DNA of 50,794 nucleotides from Variovorax sp. WDL1 (GCF_001541225.1 NZ_LMTS01000071.1:1-50794), one strand, 5' to 3'. Positions 1-8,595 are shown, numbered from the stretch's first letter. Program-made: numbers and translations. The notes: generated from the sequence alone by a model not told the origin.

Positions 1-36
1 CGCTTGCCACACGGGAGGCGTCCATATAAGACAACC

Positions 37-1011
37 ATGACATTCGAACGCATGACGAAGGCAGCGGTACTGGGATTTCTGGCCATGCTCCTGTGCTCTG
101 CACAGGCCATGGCCCAGGGCTGGCCGGAGCGGCCGATCAAGTGGATCATTCCCTACGCAGCGGGCGGCACCTCCGATACGCTCACGCGCATCGTGGGGCA
201 GAAGCTCGGCGAGCGCCTGGGGCAGCCGATCGTGATCGAGAACAAGGCCGGAGCAGGCGGCAATCTCGGCAGCGACTTCGTTGCGAAGGCGCCGCCGGAC
301 GGCTACACCCTGCTGCTGGGCAACATCGGGCCGATGGCGGTCAACCGTACGCTGACCAAGAACCTGCCCTACGACCCCGAGCGGGATTTCGTCCCGATCA
401 GCCTGCTGATGGCTTATGGAAACGTCATCATGGTCAACAACGACTTCGAGGCGAAGACGCTCAAGGACCTGCTGGCGTACGCGAAGACGAACAACGTCTC
501 CTACGCCGGCAACGGCGTCGGCACCTCGCTGCACCTGACCGGCGAGATGCTCGCCAAGCGCGCGGGCATCAAGCTCACGCACGTGCCCTACCGGGGTGGG
601 CCGCCGGGGCTGGTCGACGCCATGGCGGGCGTGGTGCCGATGGTCATCGACCCGATGTCCTCCTCGATCCCGTTGGTCAACGGCGGCAAGCTGCGCGCGC
701 TGGCCGTCACGTCGCCGGAACGCTCGCCGTTGCTGCCGCAGGTGCCCACGGTCGCCGAGCAGGGCTTGCCGGGCTTCGAGGTGACCGGCTGGGTGGGCGT
801 GCTCGTGCCCAAGGGAACGCCCGAGCCCATCGTCAAGCGCCTGGTCGCCGAGTTCACCGCGATCATGCAGCTGCCCGAGATCCGCAAGGCCGTGGCCGAC
901 ATGGGCTCCTACGTGCCGCCGCTGGGGCCGGAGTACTTCGCGAAGTACATCGGCAGCGAGACGGCAAGGTGGAAGGAGCTGATCACGAGCGCCAACATCA
1001 AGGTGGAATGA
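37..1011 (+). CDS. Bug/TctC-family periplasmic solute-binding protein
   Basis: Extracytoplasmic receptor of the tripartite tricarboxylate transporter type, which usually binds carboxylates in the periplasm. From the ATG at 37 it is 324 aa, normal for the family. Residues 1-26 form a Sec signal peptide (Lys8, hydrophobic core, cleavage probably after AMA at 24-26). The mature start WPERPIKWIIPYAAGG, then GQPIVIENKAGAGG and the HVPYRGG segment, are hallmark Bug motifs. A TTG at 4 or the ATG at 52 are other possible starts; ATG 37 has GGGAGG about 18 nt upstream, a long spacing. No TctA/TctB membrane subunits are present in the window, so it may be an orphan receptor. The next gene starts 4 nt after its stop, so it is probably co-transcribed with the CoA-transferase and may supply its substrate. 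Confidence 0.9.
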   Translation: MTFERMTKAAVLGFLAMLLCSAQAMAQGWPERPIKWIIPYAAGGTSDTLTRIVGQKLGERLGQPIVIENKAGAGGNLGSDFVAKAPPDGYTLLLGNIGPMAVNRTLTKNLPYDPERDFVPISLLMAYGNVIMVNNDFEAKTLKDLLAYAKTNNVSYAGNGVGTSLHLTGEMLAKRAGIKLTHVPYRGGPPGLVDAMAGVVPMVIDPMSSSIPLVNGGKLRALAVTSPERSPLLPQVPTVAEQGLPGFEVTGWVGVLVPKGTPEPIVKRLVAEFTAIMQLPEIRKAVADMGSYVPPLGPEYFAKYIGSETARWKELITSANIKVE

Positions 1012-1015
1012 GCCG

Positions 1016-2617
1016 ATGGCCGTGCGCGTGATCGACGCCGCCGCGGCGGCGGCCATGGTGTGCAGCGGCGACACGGTGCTGGTAGGCGGCGTGGTGTCGA
1101 TGGTCGCGCCCGAGGCCGTCATGAAGGCGATGGGCGAGCGCTTCGTGCGCGACGGTGCGCCGTCGAATCTCACCATCATCTGCCCCAACCGAACTGGCTG
1201 GAGCGAAGGCGACCTGCCGCACGGCGTCGAGCACTTTGCACACAGCGGCATGGTGGCGCACGTGATTACCTCCACGTTCAATGCGCCGGTATCGCCGAAG
1301 TTCATGGCGCTGGTGATGGACGGCTGCGTCGCCGCCAGTGTGGTGCCGATGGGCTTGCTGTTCCGCTGGCTGCGCGAGTGCACGGCGCAGTCCCCCGGCC
1401 TGCTGACCGAAGTCGGCCTCGGTACCTTCTTCGATCCGGCGGTGAGCGCGGCGACGCCCGACCGCGAAGGATCCGTGGTCGCACGGCCCGGCCGGATGGC
1501 GCAGCGTGTGCAGGCGGGCGGGCGCGACTGCCTCTTCCTGCCCAGCATGAAGATCGACGTGGCGCTGATCCGCGGCACCGTCGCTGACACCGAGGGCAAC
1601 ATCAGCCTGGCGGACGAGCCCCTCAACGGCGGCGCGCTGCAGATGGCGATGGCGGCGCGCACCTCGGGCGGCAAGGTGATCGCCGTGGTCAAGGCCATGA
1701 CCGAGGCCGGCACGCTGCACCCTCGCATGGTGCAGGTACCGGGCATCTTCGTGGATGCCGTGGTGGTCGATCCCGATGGGCGGCAGTCGCAGGATCCGCG
1801 CGAACCCGCCTTCACCGGCGAGCTGCGCAAGCCCGACGTTCCGCTGCCTGCGCTCGAGATGGGCCTGCCCAAGATCATCCTGCGCCGCGCGGCCATGGAG
1901 CTGCGCGAAGAAGACATCGTCAATCTCGGGTTCGGCATGGGCACGCAGTTGCCGGCGCTCGCGCGCGAGGAAGGCTTCCTGGAGCGCCTGCGCTTCAGCG
2001 TCGAGCACGGCGCCATCGGCGGCATCCCGTGCATGAAAGGGGCGTTCGGCGCGCACTACAACCCCAGCGCGATCGTGGACCCGACCGACCTGTTCGACTT
2101 CTATCACGGCGGTGGGCTGGACGCGACGATCCTCGGCTTCGCCGAGGTGGATGCGCAAGGCAACGTCAATGTCGGCGGCGCCTACACCGGTTCGCTGCGC
2201 GGGCCTGGCGGCTTCGTCGATATCACGCACCGCACGCCGCTGGTGCTGATCTGCGGCACGCTCACCAGCGGCGGGCTCGAGGCGCGCCTGGACGGCGGCG
2301 TGCAGATCGTGCGCGAAGGCCGGCATCGCAAGTTCCCGCTCCGCACCGCGCACGTCGACCTGTGCGGCGCGCGGGCCGCGGAGCGTGGCCAACGGGTGCT
2401 GGTGGTGACGGAGCGTTGCGTCTTCGAGGTGCGCGCGACGGGCCTCACGCTGTTGGAAGTGGCGCCCGGCATCGACGTGGCGCGCGACATCGCGCCTTTC
2501 CTGGATTTCGAGCTGCCGCTGGCCGATTCGCTGCGCACGATGCCGGACGATCTGTACAAGCCCGGTCCCATGGGCATGACGCTGCGACCTGCGACACAAG
2601 GAGCGGGCGAATGCTGA
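1016..2617 (+). CDS. Family I CoA-transferase (fused alpha-beta, YdiF/propionate CoA-transferase-like)
   Basis: Predicted to move CoA between an acyl-CoA donor and a free carboxylic acid in the cytosol. The 533 aa length matches fused enzymes in which the alpha and beta halves lie on one chain. The N-terminal half carries a GDTVLVGGVV segment. The C-terminal half has VNLGFGMGTQLP followed by FSVEHGAIGGIP, where Glu330 sits in the E-x-G position that forms the glutamyl-CoA intermediate in family I enzymes. The gene starts 4 nt after the receptor gene and overlaps the next gene by 7 nt, indicating a tight operon. Its substrate cannot be read from sequence; the neighbours suggest the imported carboxylate is the acceptor. 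Confidence 0.88.
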   Translation: MAVRVIDAAAAAAMVCSGDTVLVGGVVSMVAPEAVMKAMGERFVRDGAPSNLTIICPNRTGWSEGDLPHGVEHFAHSGMVAHVITSTFNAPVSPKFMALVMDGCVAASVVPMGLLFRWLRECTAQSPGLLTEVGLGTFFDPAVSAATPDREGSVVARPGRMAQRVQAGGRDCLFLPSMKIDVALIRGTVADTEGNISLADEPLNGGALQMAMAARTSGGKVIAVVKAMTEAGTLHPRMVQVPGIFVDAVVVDPDGRQSQDPREPAFTGELRKPDVPLPALEMGLPKIILRRAAMELREEDIVNLGFGMGTQLPALAREEGFLERLRFSVEHGAIGGIPCMKGAFGAHYNPSAIVDPTDLFDFYHGGGLDATILGFAEVDAQGNVNVGGAYTGSLRGPGGFVDITHRTPLVLICGTLTSGGLEARLDGGVQIVREGRHRKFPLRTAHVDLCGARAAERGQRVLVVTERCVFEVRATGLTLLEVAPGIDVARDIAPFLDFELPLADSLRTMPDDLYKPGPMGMTLRPATQGAGEC

Positions 2618-3792
2618 AGAACGCCGGCCCGCTGGCCGGCGTGCGCATCCTCGAGCTCGGCGGAGTCGGGCCGTCGCCGATGGCGGCGATGCTGCTGGCC
2701 GACCTGGGCGCCACGGTGCTGCGCATCGAGCGGCCGACCCCGAGCGGCCTGGGCGTGCAGAGGCCGGACCGCTTCATGCTGCTCAACCGCAGCCGGCGCT
2801 CCGTCATCATCGACCTGAAGCATCCCGAGGGCATTGCGTTGGTCCTGGACCTCGCGGCGTCGGCCGAGGCGCTGTTCGATCCGTTCCGCCCCGGCACCAC
2901 TGAACGCCTGGGGCTGGGGCCGGAAGACTGCTTCTCGCGCAACAAGGCGCTCGTCTACACGCGTATCACCGGCTGGGGCCAGGACGGCCCGCTGGCGATG
3001 TCCGCCGGGCACGACATCAACTACCTGGCGATCACCGGCGCCGCCGCCGCGCTGGGGCGCAAGGGCGAGCCGCCCGCGCTGCCGCTGAACCTCCTGGACG
3101 ATTTCGCCGGCGGGGCGCTGTACGCCGCGCTCGGCACGATCAGCGCCATCCTGCATGCGCGCCGTACCGGCGAGGGCCAAGTGGTCGATGCCGCCATCGT
3201 CGATGGCGCCGCCTCGCTCATGACGCTCTTCTACGGTTCGGTCGCCTGCGGCGTGCAGAACGTCGAGCGCGGCACCAACGTGCTCGATGGCGGCGCCTAC
3301 TACTGGGACACCTACCGCTGCGCGGACGGCGGCTTCGTCTCGGTCGCACCGATCGAGCCGAAGTTCCGCGCGATCCTGATCGACAAGCTCGGCCTGGCGG
3401 GTCACGCGCCGGCACTGGACACGCTGCCCCCTGAGGAGGCCCGCGCCGTGCTGGCCGGGATCTTCGCCGGGCACGACCGCGATCACTGGACGCGGCTGTT
3501 CGAAGGCACCGATGCTTGCGTGGCGCCGGTGCTCACCATGGAAGAGGCGCCCGCGCATCCGCACAACCGCGCGCGCGGCACCTTCGTCGCGCCCGACGGC
3601 ATCGTGCAGCCTGGGCCGGCCCCGCGCTTCGGCCGGACGCCCAGCGCCATGCCGACACCGCCGGAGCCGGCCGGCACCAGCTCGCGCAGCGCGCTGGCCG
3701 AATGGGGTGTTGCGGCCAGCCGCATCGATGCGCTGTGCGAGGGCGGGGTGGTGATCCAGCGCCGAGGGTCTGTGCACGCTGCAAGCCTGTGA
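2611..3792 (+). CDS. CaiB/BaiF-fold protein, probable alpha-methylacyl-CoA racemase
   Basis: A 393-aa member of the class III CoA-transferase fold. The ATG at 2611 is preceded by AAGGAG and overlaps the CoA-transferase stop by 7 nt, which sets the start. The fold includes acyl-CoA transferases and alpha-methylacyl-CoA racemases (AMACR). Three features favour a racemase: SAGHDINYLA (His134), NLLDDFAGG (Asp164) and APIEPKF (Glu249) match the His/Asp/Glu acid-base set of mycobacterial MCR (126/156/241) at a constant offset of 8. The product would interconvert 2R- and 2S-methylacyl-CoA, placing a methyl-branched acyl-CoA in this pathway. A plain CoA-transferase remains possible. The C-terminal 50 or so residues are poorly conserved in composition. 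Confidence 0.82.
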   Translation: MLKNAGPLAGVRILELGGVGPSPMAAMLLADLGATVLRIERPTPSGLGVQRPDRFMLLNRSRRSVIIDLKHPEGIALVLDLAASAEALFDPFRPGTTERLGLGPEDCFSRNKALVYTRITGWGQDGPLAMSAGHDINYLAITGAAAALGRKGEPPALPLNLLDDFAGGALYAALGTISAILHARRTGEGQVVDAAIVDGAASLMTLFYGSVACGVQNVERGTNVLDGGAYYWDTYRCADGGFVSVAPIEPKFRAILIDKLGLAGHAPALDTLPPEEARAVLAGIFAGHDRDHWTRLFEGTDACVAPVLTMEEAPAHPHNRARGTFVAPDGIVQPGPAPRFGRTPSAMPTPPEPAGTSSRSALAEWGVAASRIDALCEGGVVIQRRGSVHAASL

Positions 3793-3857
3793 GAGCGAAG
3801 GGCCCTTCGTTGGATGCACGCCCGGCATGCGGTGCGGGCCGGTCGACCCCACCCCAA

Positions 3858-3948
3858 CCCTCCCCCGGAGGGGGAGGGAGCCGAACCACTGCGCGTCAGA
3901 AAAAAAAGCTGCGAGTGCCCTGCCTTACTCCCTCCCCTCCGGGGGAGG
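3858..3948. repeat. Pair of GC-rich hairpins between convergent genes
   Basis: This 217-nt gap between convergent genes holds two C/G-rich inverted repeats. The first (3858-3878) has 9-bp arms CCCTCCCCC/GGGGGAGGG around GGA. The second (about 3930-3948) has 8-bp arms around TCC. An A-run of 8 lies between them at 3900-3907, which reads as a T-run on the minus strand. They may act as a bidirectional terminator or be REP-like interspersed repeats. No ORF is recognisable in the rest of the gap. Confidence 0.5.
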
Positions 3949-4009
3949 GCGGCCCAGCGCCTACCGCACGCCTCCGCACCCCGGCGATCAAAGCCGGTTC
4001 CCACGGCAC

Positions 4010-4801
4010 TCAGCGCTTGAAGATCCCCGCCGCCGCGCCGCTGTCCAGCAGCAGGTTGTGCCCCGTGATGGACCGCGCGGCGGTCGAGGCGAGGAACACC
4101 GCTGCGTCCGCGAAGTCCTCCGGCGTGGGCAGCCAGCCGAGCGGCATCGATGCGGCGACATCGCGCACGGCCTGCTCCACGTCCTTCGCGCCGGCGACTT
4201 CGAGTTGGGTGCGCAGGAAGGGCGTGTCGGTGGAGGCGGGCGCGATGGCGTTCACGCGCACGCCCCGCGGCCCGTATTCGAGTGCGAGCGACTTGGTCAG
4301 CCCGACGATCGCGTGCTTGGATGTGGTGTAGATGCTGCGCCCGGCCCGCGCCGTCACGCCCTGCAGCGAACTCGTGAAAAGAAGGCTGGCGTGAGGGCTG
4401 CGCACCAGGCTGCGCAAGGCGGCCTGGGCCGAATAGATGGTGCCCAGCACGTTGACTTCCACCACGCGGCGGATGTGGGCCGTGTCGGCCTCGGTGAGCG
4501 AACCCGCGAAGCCCATGCCCGCATGCGCGAGGAAGACGTCGATCGGGGCGCCGAAGAAGGCTTCGGCGTGGGCGACCAGCCGCGCGCAGGCCTCCGGGTC
4601 GGCGATGTCGCAGGCCAGGGCCGTGGCGCGCTCGCCGCTCGCATCGATCGCCTTCGCGCAGTCGATCGCGGCATCGCCGTCGATGTCCGAGATCACCACC
4701 CGCGCGCCCTCCGCCGCGAAGCGCCGTGCGGTAGCCGCGCCCAATCCGCGCGCTGCGCCGGTGACGACGGTGTGGTAACCCTGCAGGAGCATGGTGCTCA
4801 C
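4010..4801 (-). CDS. SDR-family oxidoreductase (first of two adjacent)
   Basis: A 263-aa classical short-chain dehydrogenase/reductase, NAD(P)-dependent and cytosolic. Numbered from the GTG at 4801, the dinucleotide loop is TGAARGLG (14-21), Asp39 at the end of beta-2 favours NAD(H), Asn117 is in the helix-4 position, and the catalytic set is Ser144, Tyr158 and Lys162 (YTTSK). The usual NNAG element reads LAHAG (91-95). The GTG abuts the stop of the upstream SDR; an ATG at 4792 (MLLQGYH) is equally plausible and neither has a strong Shine-Dalgarno. It is probably translated with the upstream SDR as a two-gene minus-strand operon divergent from the flavoprotein at 5731. Substrate unknown; a hydroxyacyl-CoA or hydroxy acid is likely from context. 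Confidence 0.85.
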   Translation of the reverse strand: MSTMLLQGYHTVVTGAARGLGAATARRFAAEGARVVISDIDGDAAIDCAKAIDASGERATALACDIADPEACARLVAHAEAFFGAPIDVFLAHAGMGFAGSLTEADTAHIRRVVEVNVLGTIYSAQAALRSLVRSPHASLLFTSSLQGVTARAGRSIYTTSKHAIVGLTKSLALEYGPRGVRVNAIAPASTDTPFLRTQLEVAGAKDVEQAVRDVAASMPLGWLPTPEDFADAAVFLASTAARSITGHNLLLDSGAAAGIFKR

Positions 4802-5581
4802 TCAGGCCGTCTTGCCGCCGTCGACCAGCAGCGACGCCCCGTTGACGTAGGAGGCTTCGTCCGACAGCAGGAACAGCGCGGCATTGGCGACTTCCTCCGG
4901 CCTCGCGGCACGCCCCATGGGATTGCCGGAAGCGCGGATACGCTTCAGCTCGTTCAGGTCCTTGCCCTTGGTCTCTTCCTCGTCGGGGCGCGAGACCAGC
5001 GTGTCGAGCATCGGCGTGTCGGTGGTGCCGGGGCAGACCACGTTCACGCGGATGTTGTCCGGGCCGTAGCGCTTGGCCAGCGAGCGGGCCAGGCCGATCA
5101 CGCCCCACTTGGCCACCGAGTACAGCGGGCTGAAGGGCGAGCCGACCACGCCGGAGGTGGACGAGGTGAACAGGATGCTGCCGCCGCCGGCCGTGCGCAT
5201 CAGCGGGATCGCCTCGATCGCGCTTGCCAGCGCGGCGCGCACGTTGAGGTTCATCGCGATGTCGAACTCGCGCAGGTCCAGGCCCTCGACTTTCGACACC
5301 GAGGCATGGCCCGCGTGCGCCCACAGGAAGTCGAGCTTGCCGAAGCGCTTCGCGGTCTCGTGCACCAGGCCACGGGCGAAGGCTTCGTCCATGAGGTTCC
5401 CGGCCAGCGCGAAGGCCTTGCCGCCCGCGGCCTTGATCGCTTCGGCGACCTCGTTGGCCTTTGCCTCGTCGAGGTCCACCACGGCCACCGCCGCCCCCTC
5501 GGCCGCGAAGCGCAGCGCGCCCGCGCGGCCCATGCCGGAAGCTCCGGCCGTGACGATCCCGAACCTGTCGGCCATGCGCAT
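4802..5581 (-). CDS. SDR-family oxidoreductase (second of two adjacent)
   Basis: A 259-aa classical SDR. The ATG at 5581 has AAAGGAG 5 nt upstream, deciding the start (ATG 5575 is an internal alternative). Motifs are TAGASGMG (11-18), Asp36/Asp38 at the NAD-selecting position, Asn113, Ser140, and Tyr154-x3-Lys158 (YSVAK). Like its neighbour it has AHAG (88-91) where most SDRs have NNAG, so the two look like related members of one subgroup. The C-terminal Ser-Leu-Leu-Val-Asp-Gly-Gly stretch is typical of SDRs. It is the first gene of a minus-strand pair and shares a 149-nt divergent promoter region with the flavoprotein gene at 5731. Confidence 0.87.
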   Translation of the reverse strand: MRMADRFGIVTAGASGMGRAGALRFAAEGAAVAVVDLDEAKANEVAEAIKAAGGKAFALAGNLMDEAFARGLVHETAKRFGKLDFLWAHAGHASVSKVEGLDLREFDIAMNLNVRAALASAIEAIPLMRTAGGGSILFTSSTSGVVGSPFSPLYSVAKWGVIGLARSLAKRYGPDNIRVNVVCPGTTDTPMLDTLVSRPDEEETKGKDLNELKRIRASGNPMGRAARPEEVANAALFLLSDEASYVNGASLLVDGGKTA

Positions 5582-5645
5582 GTCATCTCCTTTGGAAGTT
5601 CGGCCCACTGTAGAAGGCCGCACCGCGCGGCAGAAGCGCGATTCG

Positions 5646-5661
5646 GCGAAACCAGTTTTCG
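5646..5661. promoter_or_regulatory. Candidate operator dyad shared with the etfB-trxB gap
   Basis: Sequence GCGAAACCAGTTTTCG lies between the divergent SDR (start 5581) and flavoprotein (start 5731) genes. It is an imperfect dyad of CGAA...TTCG arms. The element at 15249-15264, read on the minus strand, is GCGAAGTCAGTTTTCG, identical at 14 of 16 positions. The form (interrupted dyad in a divergent gap) fits a LysR-type binding site. This is inference from two occurrences only. Confidence 0.4.
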
Positions 5662-5730
5662 GTTTTTGCAGTCTTCGGGCGGGCCTTGCGGGGCCATCAT
5701 CTCTGCAACTGATCTGGAGAAAAGGCGCAC

Positions 5731-7173
5731 ATGGCGGAACAACAGTTTGACCTGGTGGTAGCAGGCTGCGGCGTGGCCGGCCTCTCTGCGGCGGTGGCCG
5801 CCGCCGAGGCCGGCGCGAAGGTGGCGGTGATCGAGCGCGCCACGCGAGACGAGCGCGGGGGGCAGAGCCGGTACACCGAGGCCTACCTCCGGATGAAGAG
5901 CCTGACGGAGGTGACGGACGACTTCGAGACGCACCTGGCAGAGAACGGGTCCGGCGCGATCGATCCCGAACTGGTCGAGGAGGCGGTGCATTCGCAACGT
6001 GGCGCCCTCGCCAAGGCATTGAGCATCGCCGATCCTTCGGTGATCGAGCGACTGTCGGCCGGTGCCGGCGAGACCATCGCGTGGTTGCAGGGCATGGGCG
6101 TGCGCTTCGACTTCCTGCCGACCCAGTTCCTCACCAAGTCCCAGCCGCGGCTGCTGCCCGTCGGCGGCGGCGCGGCGCTGGTGGAAGCGCTCGCGGCGCG
6201 CGCCGAGCAACTGAATGTGCGCTTCTTCTACGAAACCACGGCATCCGCGCTCCAGCAGGATGCGGACGGGCGGGTGGTGGGCCTGAAGGTCCGCACCCGC
6301 AGCGCGGGCACGCAGTTGCTCGGCGGGCAGGTGGTGCTGGCCTGCGGCGGCTTCGAGGGCAACGCCGAAATGATGACTCGCTACGTGGGGCCGCGCTCGA
6401 CCTATCTGCGACCGGTCTGCAAGGGCGGCTACTACAACCGCGGCGAGGGGATCGCCATGGGGCTGGACGCCGGCGCCGCGGCCAGCGGGGATTTCGGCAG
6501 CTATCACGCCGAGCCTGTGGACCCGCGCTCCGGTATCGCCGAGCCGTCGATCTTCATCTTTCCCTACGGCATCCTCGTCAACCTGGAAGGCCGGCGCTTC
6601 ACCGACGAGGCGCCCGGAACCGTCGATGCGTACTACGAGCGCGTCACCCGCCGCATCTACGAGCAGCGCGAGGGCACCGCCTGGGTGGTGCTCGATGCGC
6701 GCCACACGCGCATTCCCAACTACCGCCTGGGCATTCGCACCGACAAGCCGCCGGTGGTTGGCGACACCCTGTCGCAGCTGGCTCGCAAGATCGGCGTGCC
6801 GGCCGACGCGCTCGAAGCGACGGTGAACGAGTACAACGCCGCCTGCGCCGAGGGCGAGTGGCGGCCGCTGGAACTCGACGGCCTCGCGACCCGTGGTCTT
6901 GCGCCACCCAAGTCGAACTGGGCGACGCCCCTGACAGAGGGCCCGTTCCACGCCTATCCGATCATCTCGTCGAACGTGTTCACCTTCGGCGGCTTGAAGA
7001 CCGATGCTTCCGCGCGTGTGGTGGATGGGGACGGGGAGCCTATCGCGGGCCTGTTCGCCGCCGGCGAGACGGCCGGCATCTACTACCGGAACTACACAGG
7101 CGCCACCTCCGTGCTCCGGGGACTGGTGTTCGGCCGAATCGCCGGCGCCTTCGCGGCAGCTTCGCGTTCATGA
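5731..7173 (+). CDS. FAD-dependent dehydrogenase, tricarballylate dehydrogenase (TcuA)-like
   Basis: A 480-aa flavoprotein of the fumarate reductase/succinate dehydrogenase flavoprotein family. The FAD Rossmann motif is AGCGVAG (11-17), followed by Glu35 (VAVIER) for the ribose and a GGQSRYTEAYLRM stretch that recalls tricarballylate dehydrogenases. Further family landmarks are LACGGFEGN, GRRFTDEAPG, and the C-terminal GLFAAGE and YRNYTGATSVLRG segments that close the flavin site. GGAGAAAAGG lies upstream of the ATG. It probably oxidises a saturated di- or tricarboxylate, or an equivalent carbon-carbon bond, passing electrons to a quinone or ETF. No TcuB-like electron-transfer partner is adjacent. 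The stop overlaps the next ATG (ATGA), so it is coupled to the downstream SDR. Confidence 0.85.
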   Translation: MAEQQFDLVVAGCGVAGLSAAVAAAEAGAKVAVIERATRDERGGQSRYTEAYLRMKSLTEVTDDFETHLAENGSGAIDPELVEEAVHSQRGALAKALSIADPSVIERLSAGAGETIAWLQGMGVRFDFLPTQFLTKSQPRLLPVGGGAALVEALAARAEQLNVRFFYETTASALQQDADGRVVGLKVRTRSAGTQLLGGQVVLACGGFEGNAEMMTRYVGPRSTYLRPVCKGGYYNRGEGIAMGLDAGAAASGDFGSYHAEPVDPRSGIAEPSIFIFPYGILVNLEGRRFTDEAPGTVDAYYERVTRRIYEQREGTAWVVLDARHTRIPNYRLGIRTDKPPVVGDTLSQLARKIGVPADALEATVNEYNAACAEGEWRPLELDGLATRGLAPPKSNWATPLTEGPFHAYPIISSNVFTFGGLKTDASARVVDGDGEPIAGLFAAGETAGIYYRNYTGATSVLRGLVFGRIAGAFAAASRS

Positions 7174-7949
7174 GCCTCGACCCGCATCAAGGCTTCGCCG
7201 GGCGCATCGCCCTGGTCACGGGTGGGCGGGGCGTGATCGGCAGCGCCATCATCGATGCCCTGCGCAGCCGCGGCGCCACCGCGGTGTGCGCCGACAGCGG
7301 CGGCACGCTCGATGCGCCGCAGGCCGATGCCACGGCGCTCGCCGAGGCGACGCTGCGGCTGGACGTGACGGACCGCGCCTCGATCGTCGCGCTGGTGGCA
7401 CGCATCGAGCAGCTGCTCGGCCCGGTGGACCTGCTGGTCAATGTCGCGGGCGTGGTCTCTTTCGGCAGTGCACAGGATCTGCCGGAAGCCGAATGGGACC
7501 GGGTCATGGCCATCAACCTCAAGGGCAGCTTTCTCGCCTGCCAGGCGGTGATGGCCGGCATGAAGGGCGCGGGGTTCGGCCGCATCATCAACATCGGGTC
7601 GGTCGTCGGCAAGAACGCGGGCAACGCGCGGCCGTGGATCGACAGGGCCGAACAGCAGCGCGCCGGCAACGTGGCCTACGGTGTGTCGAAAGCCGGTATT
7701 CACGCGATGACCGGCTTCCTTGCCAAGGAACTGGCCGAGCACGGCATCACCGTGAACGCGATCGCCCCCGGCCCGATCGCGACGCCGATGACCACCAGCT
7801 TCCCGGAACAGCTCAGGGCACTGATCCCGGCCGGCCGGATGGGCGAGGCCGCGGACATCGCGAACGCGGCACTGTTCCTGGCGGCGCGCGAGGCCTCCTT
7901 CATCACCGGCGAGGTGATGGACATCAACGGCGGCATGCTGTGCGACTGA
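7170..7949 (+). CDS. SDR-family oxidoreductase (third)
   Basis: A 259-aa classical SDR whose ATG overlaps the flavoprotein stop (ATGA), showing translational coupling. The cofactor loop is TGGRGVIG (17-24), the NNAG element is NVAG (91-94), Asn115 is in place, and the catalytic residues are Ser144, Tyr170 and Lys174 (YGVSK). An insertion of about 10 residues rich in Ala/Asn/Arg (149-166) between Ser and Tyr probably lines the substrate pocket. C-terminal GEVMDINGG is typical of 3-ketoacyl reductase-like SDRs. It lacks the AHAG variation of the two SDRs at 4010-5581 and so belongs to a different subgroup. The role is probably oxidation of a hydroxyl intermediate. Confidence 0.86.
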   Translation: MSLDPHQGFAGRIALVTGGRGVIGSAIIDALRSRGATAVCADSGGTLDAPQADATALAEATLRLDVTDRASIVALVARIEQLLGPVDLLVNVAGVVSFGSAQDLPEAEWDRVMAINLKGSFLACQAVMAGMKGAGFGRIINIGSVVGKNAGNARPWIDRAEQQRAGNVAYGVSKAGIHAMTGFLAKELAEHGITVNAIAPGPIATPMTTSFPEQLRALIPAGRMGEAADIANAALFLAAREASFITGEVMDINGGMLCD

Positions 7950-8013
7950 CCGGCCCGCACGCTTTTCTTCTTTTCTTCTTCTCTCCTTTCTCTCACCTCT
8001 CCCTGGAAACGAC

Positions 8014-8595
8014 GTGAAATCGATCTACCTCATTCTCGACATGCAGAACGACCTGGTGCATGCAGACGGCCCGAACGGCAAGTCGCCGCTGGGCGAACAG
8101 GTCCGCGCGCGGCGCGTCGTGGAGAACACCGCCGCAGCCCTGGCCAAGGCGCGGCAGGCTGGCATCGCGGTGGGCTTCGTGCGCGTGGGCTTCTCCGAAG
8201 GCTACCCCGAGTGCCCGAAGAATTCGCCAGTGTTCTCGGGCGCGCCGAAGGCCGGGCTTTTCCAGCTTGGCCAGTGGGGCACGGCCATCCACGAGGCGCT
8301 CGAACAGCGGCCGGGCGACGTGCAGGTGACCAAGCACCGCGTGAGTCCCTTCTATTCGACCACTCTGGAGGCGCAGCTCAGCGCGCTGGGTATCGAGCGC
8401 ATCTACTGCTCCGGCGTGTCGACGCAGGCGGTGGTGCAGGCCACCGTGCGCGACGGCCACGATCGCGACTTCGAGATGGTCGTGCTCGAAGACTGCTGCT
8501 GCGCGCACTCCGTCGAGGAGCATGCCAACTCGATCGGCAGCCTCGGCCGCTTCTGCAAGACGACGACGAGCGCGGCCGTCGATTTTTCGTCCTGA
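8014..8595 (+). CDS. Isochorismatase-like hydrolase lacking the catalytic cysteine
   Basis: A 193-aa protein of the isochorismatase/nicotinamidase fold. The GTG at 8014 is the start; a GGAAA lies 7 nt upstream after a pyrimidine-rich 64-nt gap. The fold's Asp9 (LILDMQND) and Lys107 (VTKHRVSPF) are present, with the cis-peptide region GVST (134-137). The nucleophile expected three residues after that Thr is Val140 (GVSTQAVV), so amide hydrolysis by the standard Cys route looks impossible; EntB isochorismatase also lacks Cys there. Three consecutive Cys occur at 161-163 (EDCCCAH). With the racemase-fold gene 19 nt downstream, the pair resembles NicF/NicE (maleamate amidase/maleate isomerase), but neither keeps its catalytic Cys. 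Confidence 0.82.
   Translation: MKSIYLILDMQNDLVHADGPNGKSPLGEQVRARRVVENTAAALAKARQAGIAVGFVRVGFSEGYPECPKNSPVFSGAPKAGLFQLGQWGTAIHEALEQRPGDVQVTKHRVSPFYSTTLEAQLSALGIERIYCSGVSTQAVVQATVRDGHDRDFEMVVLEDCCCAHSVEEHANSIGSLGRFCKTTTSAAVDFSS

Noticed and set aside
998..2599. 533-aa minus-strand open frame
   Set aside because: It mirrors the CoA-transferase, has Ala/Arg/His-rich composition typical of antisense frames in GC-rich DNA, and shows no family motif.
37..3792. Complete tripartite tricarboxylate transporter
   Set aside because: Only the receptor is present; no TctA or TctB membrane subunits were seen in the window.
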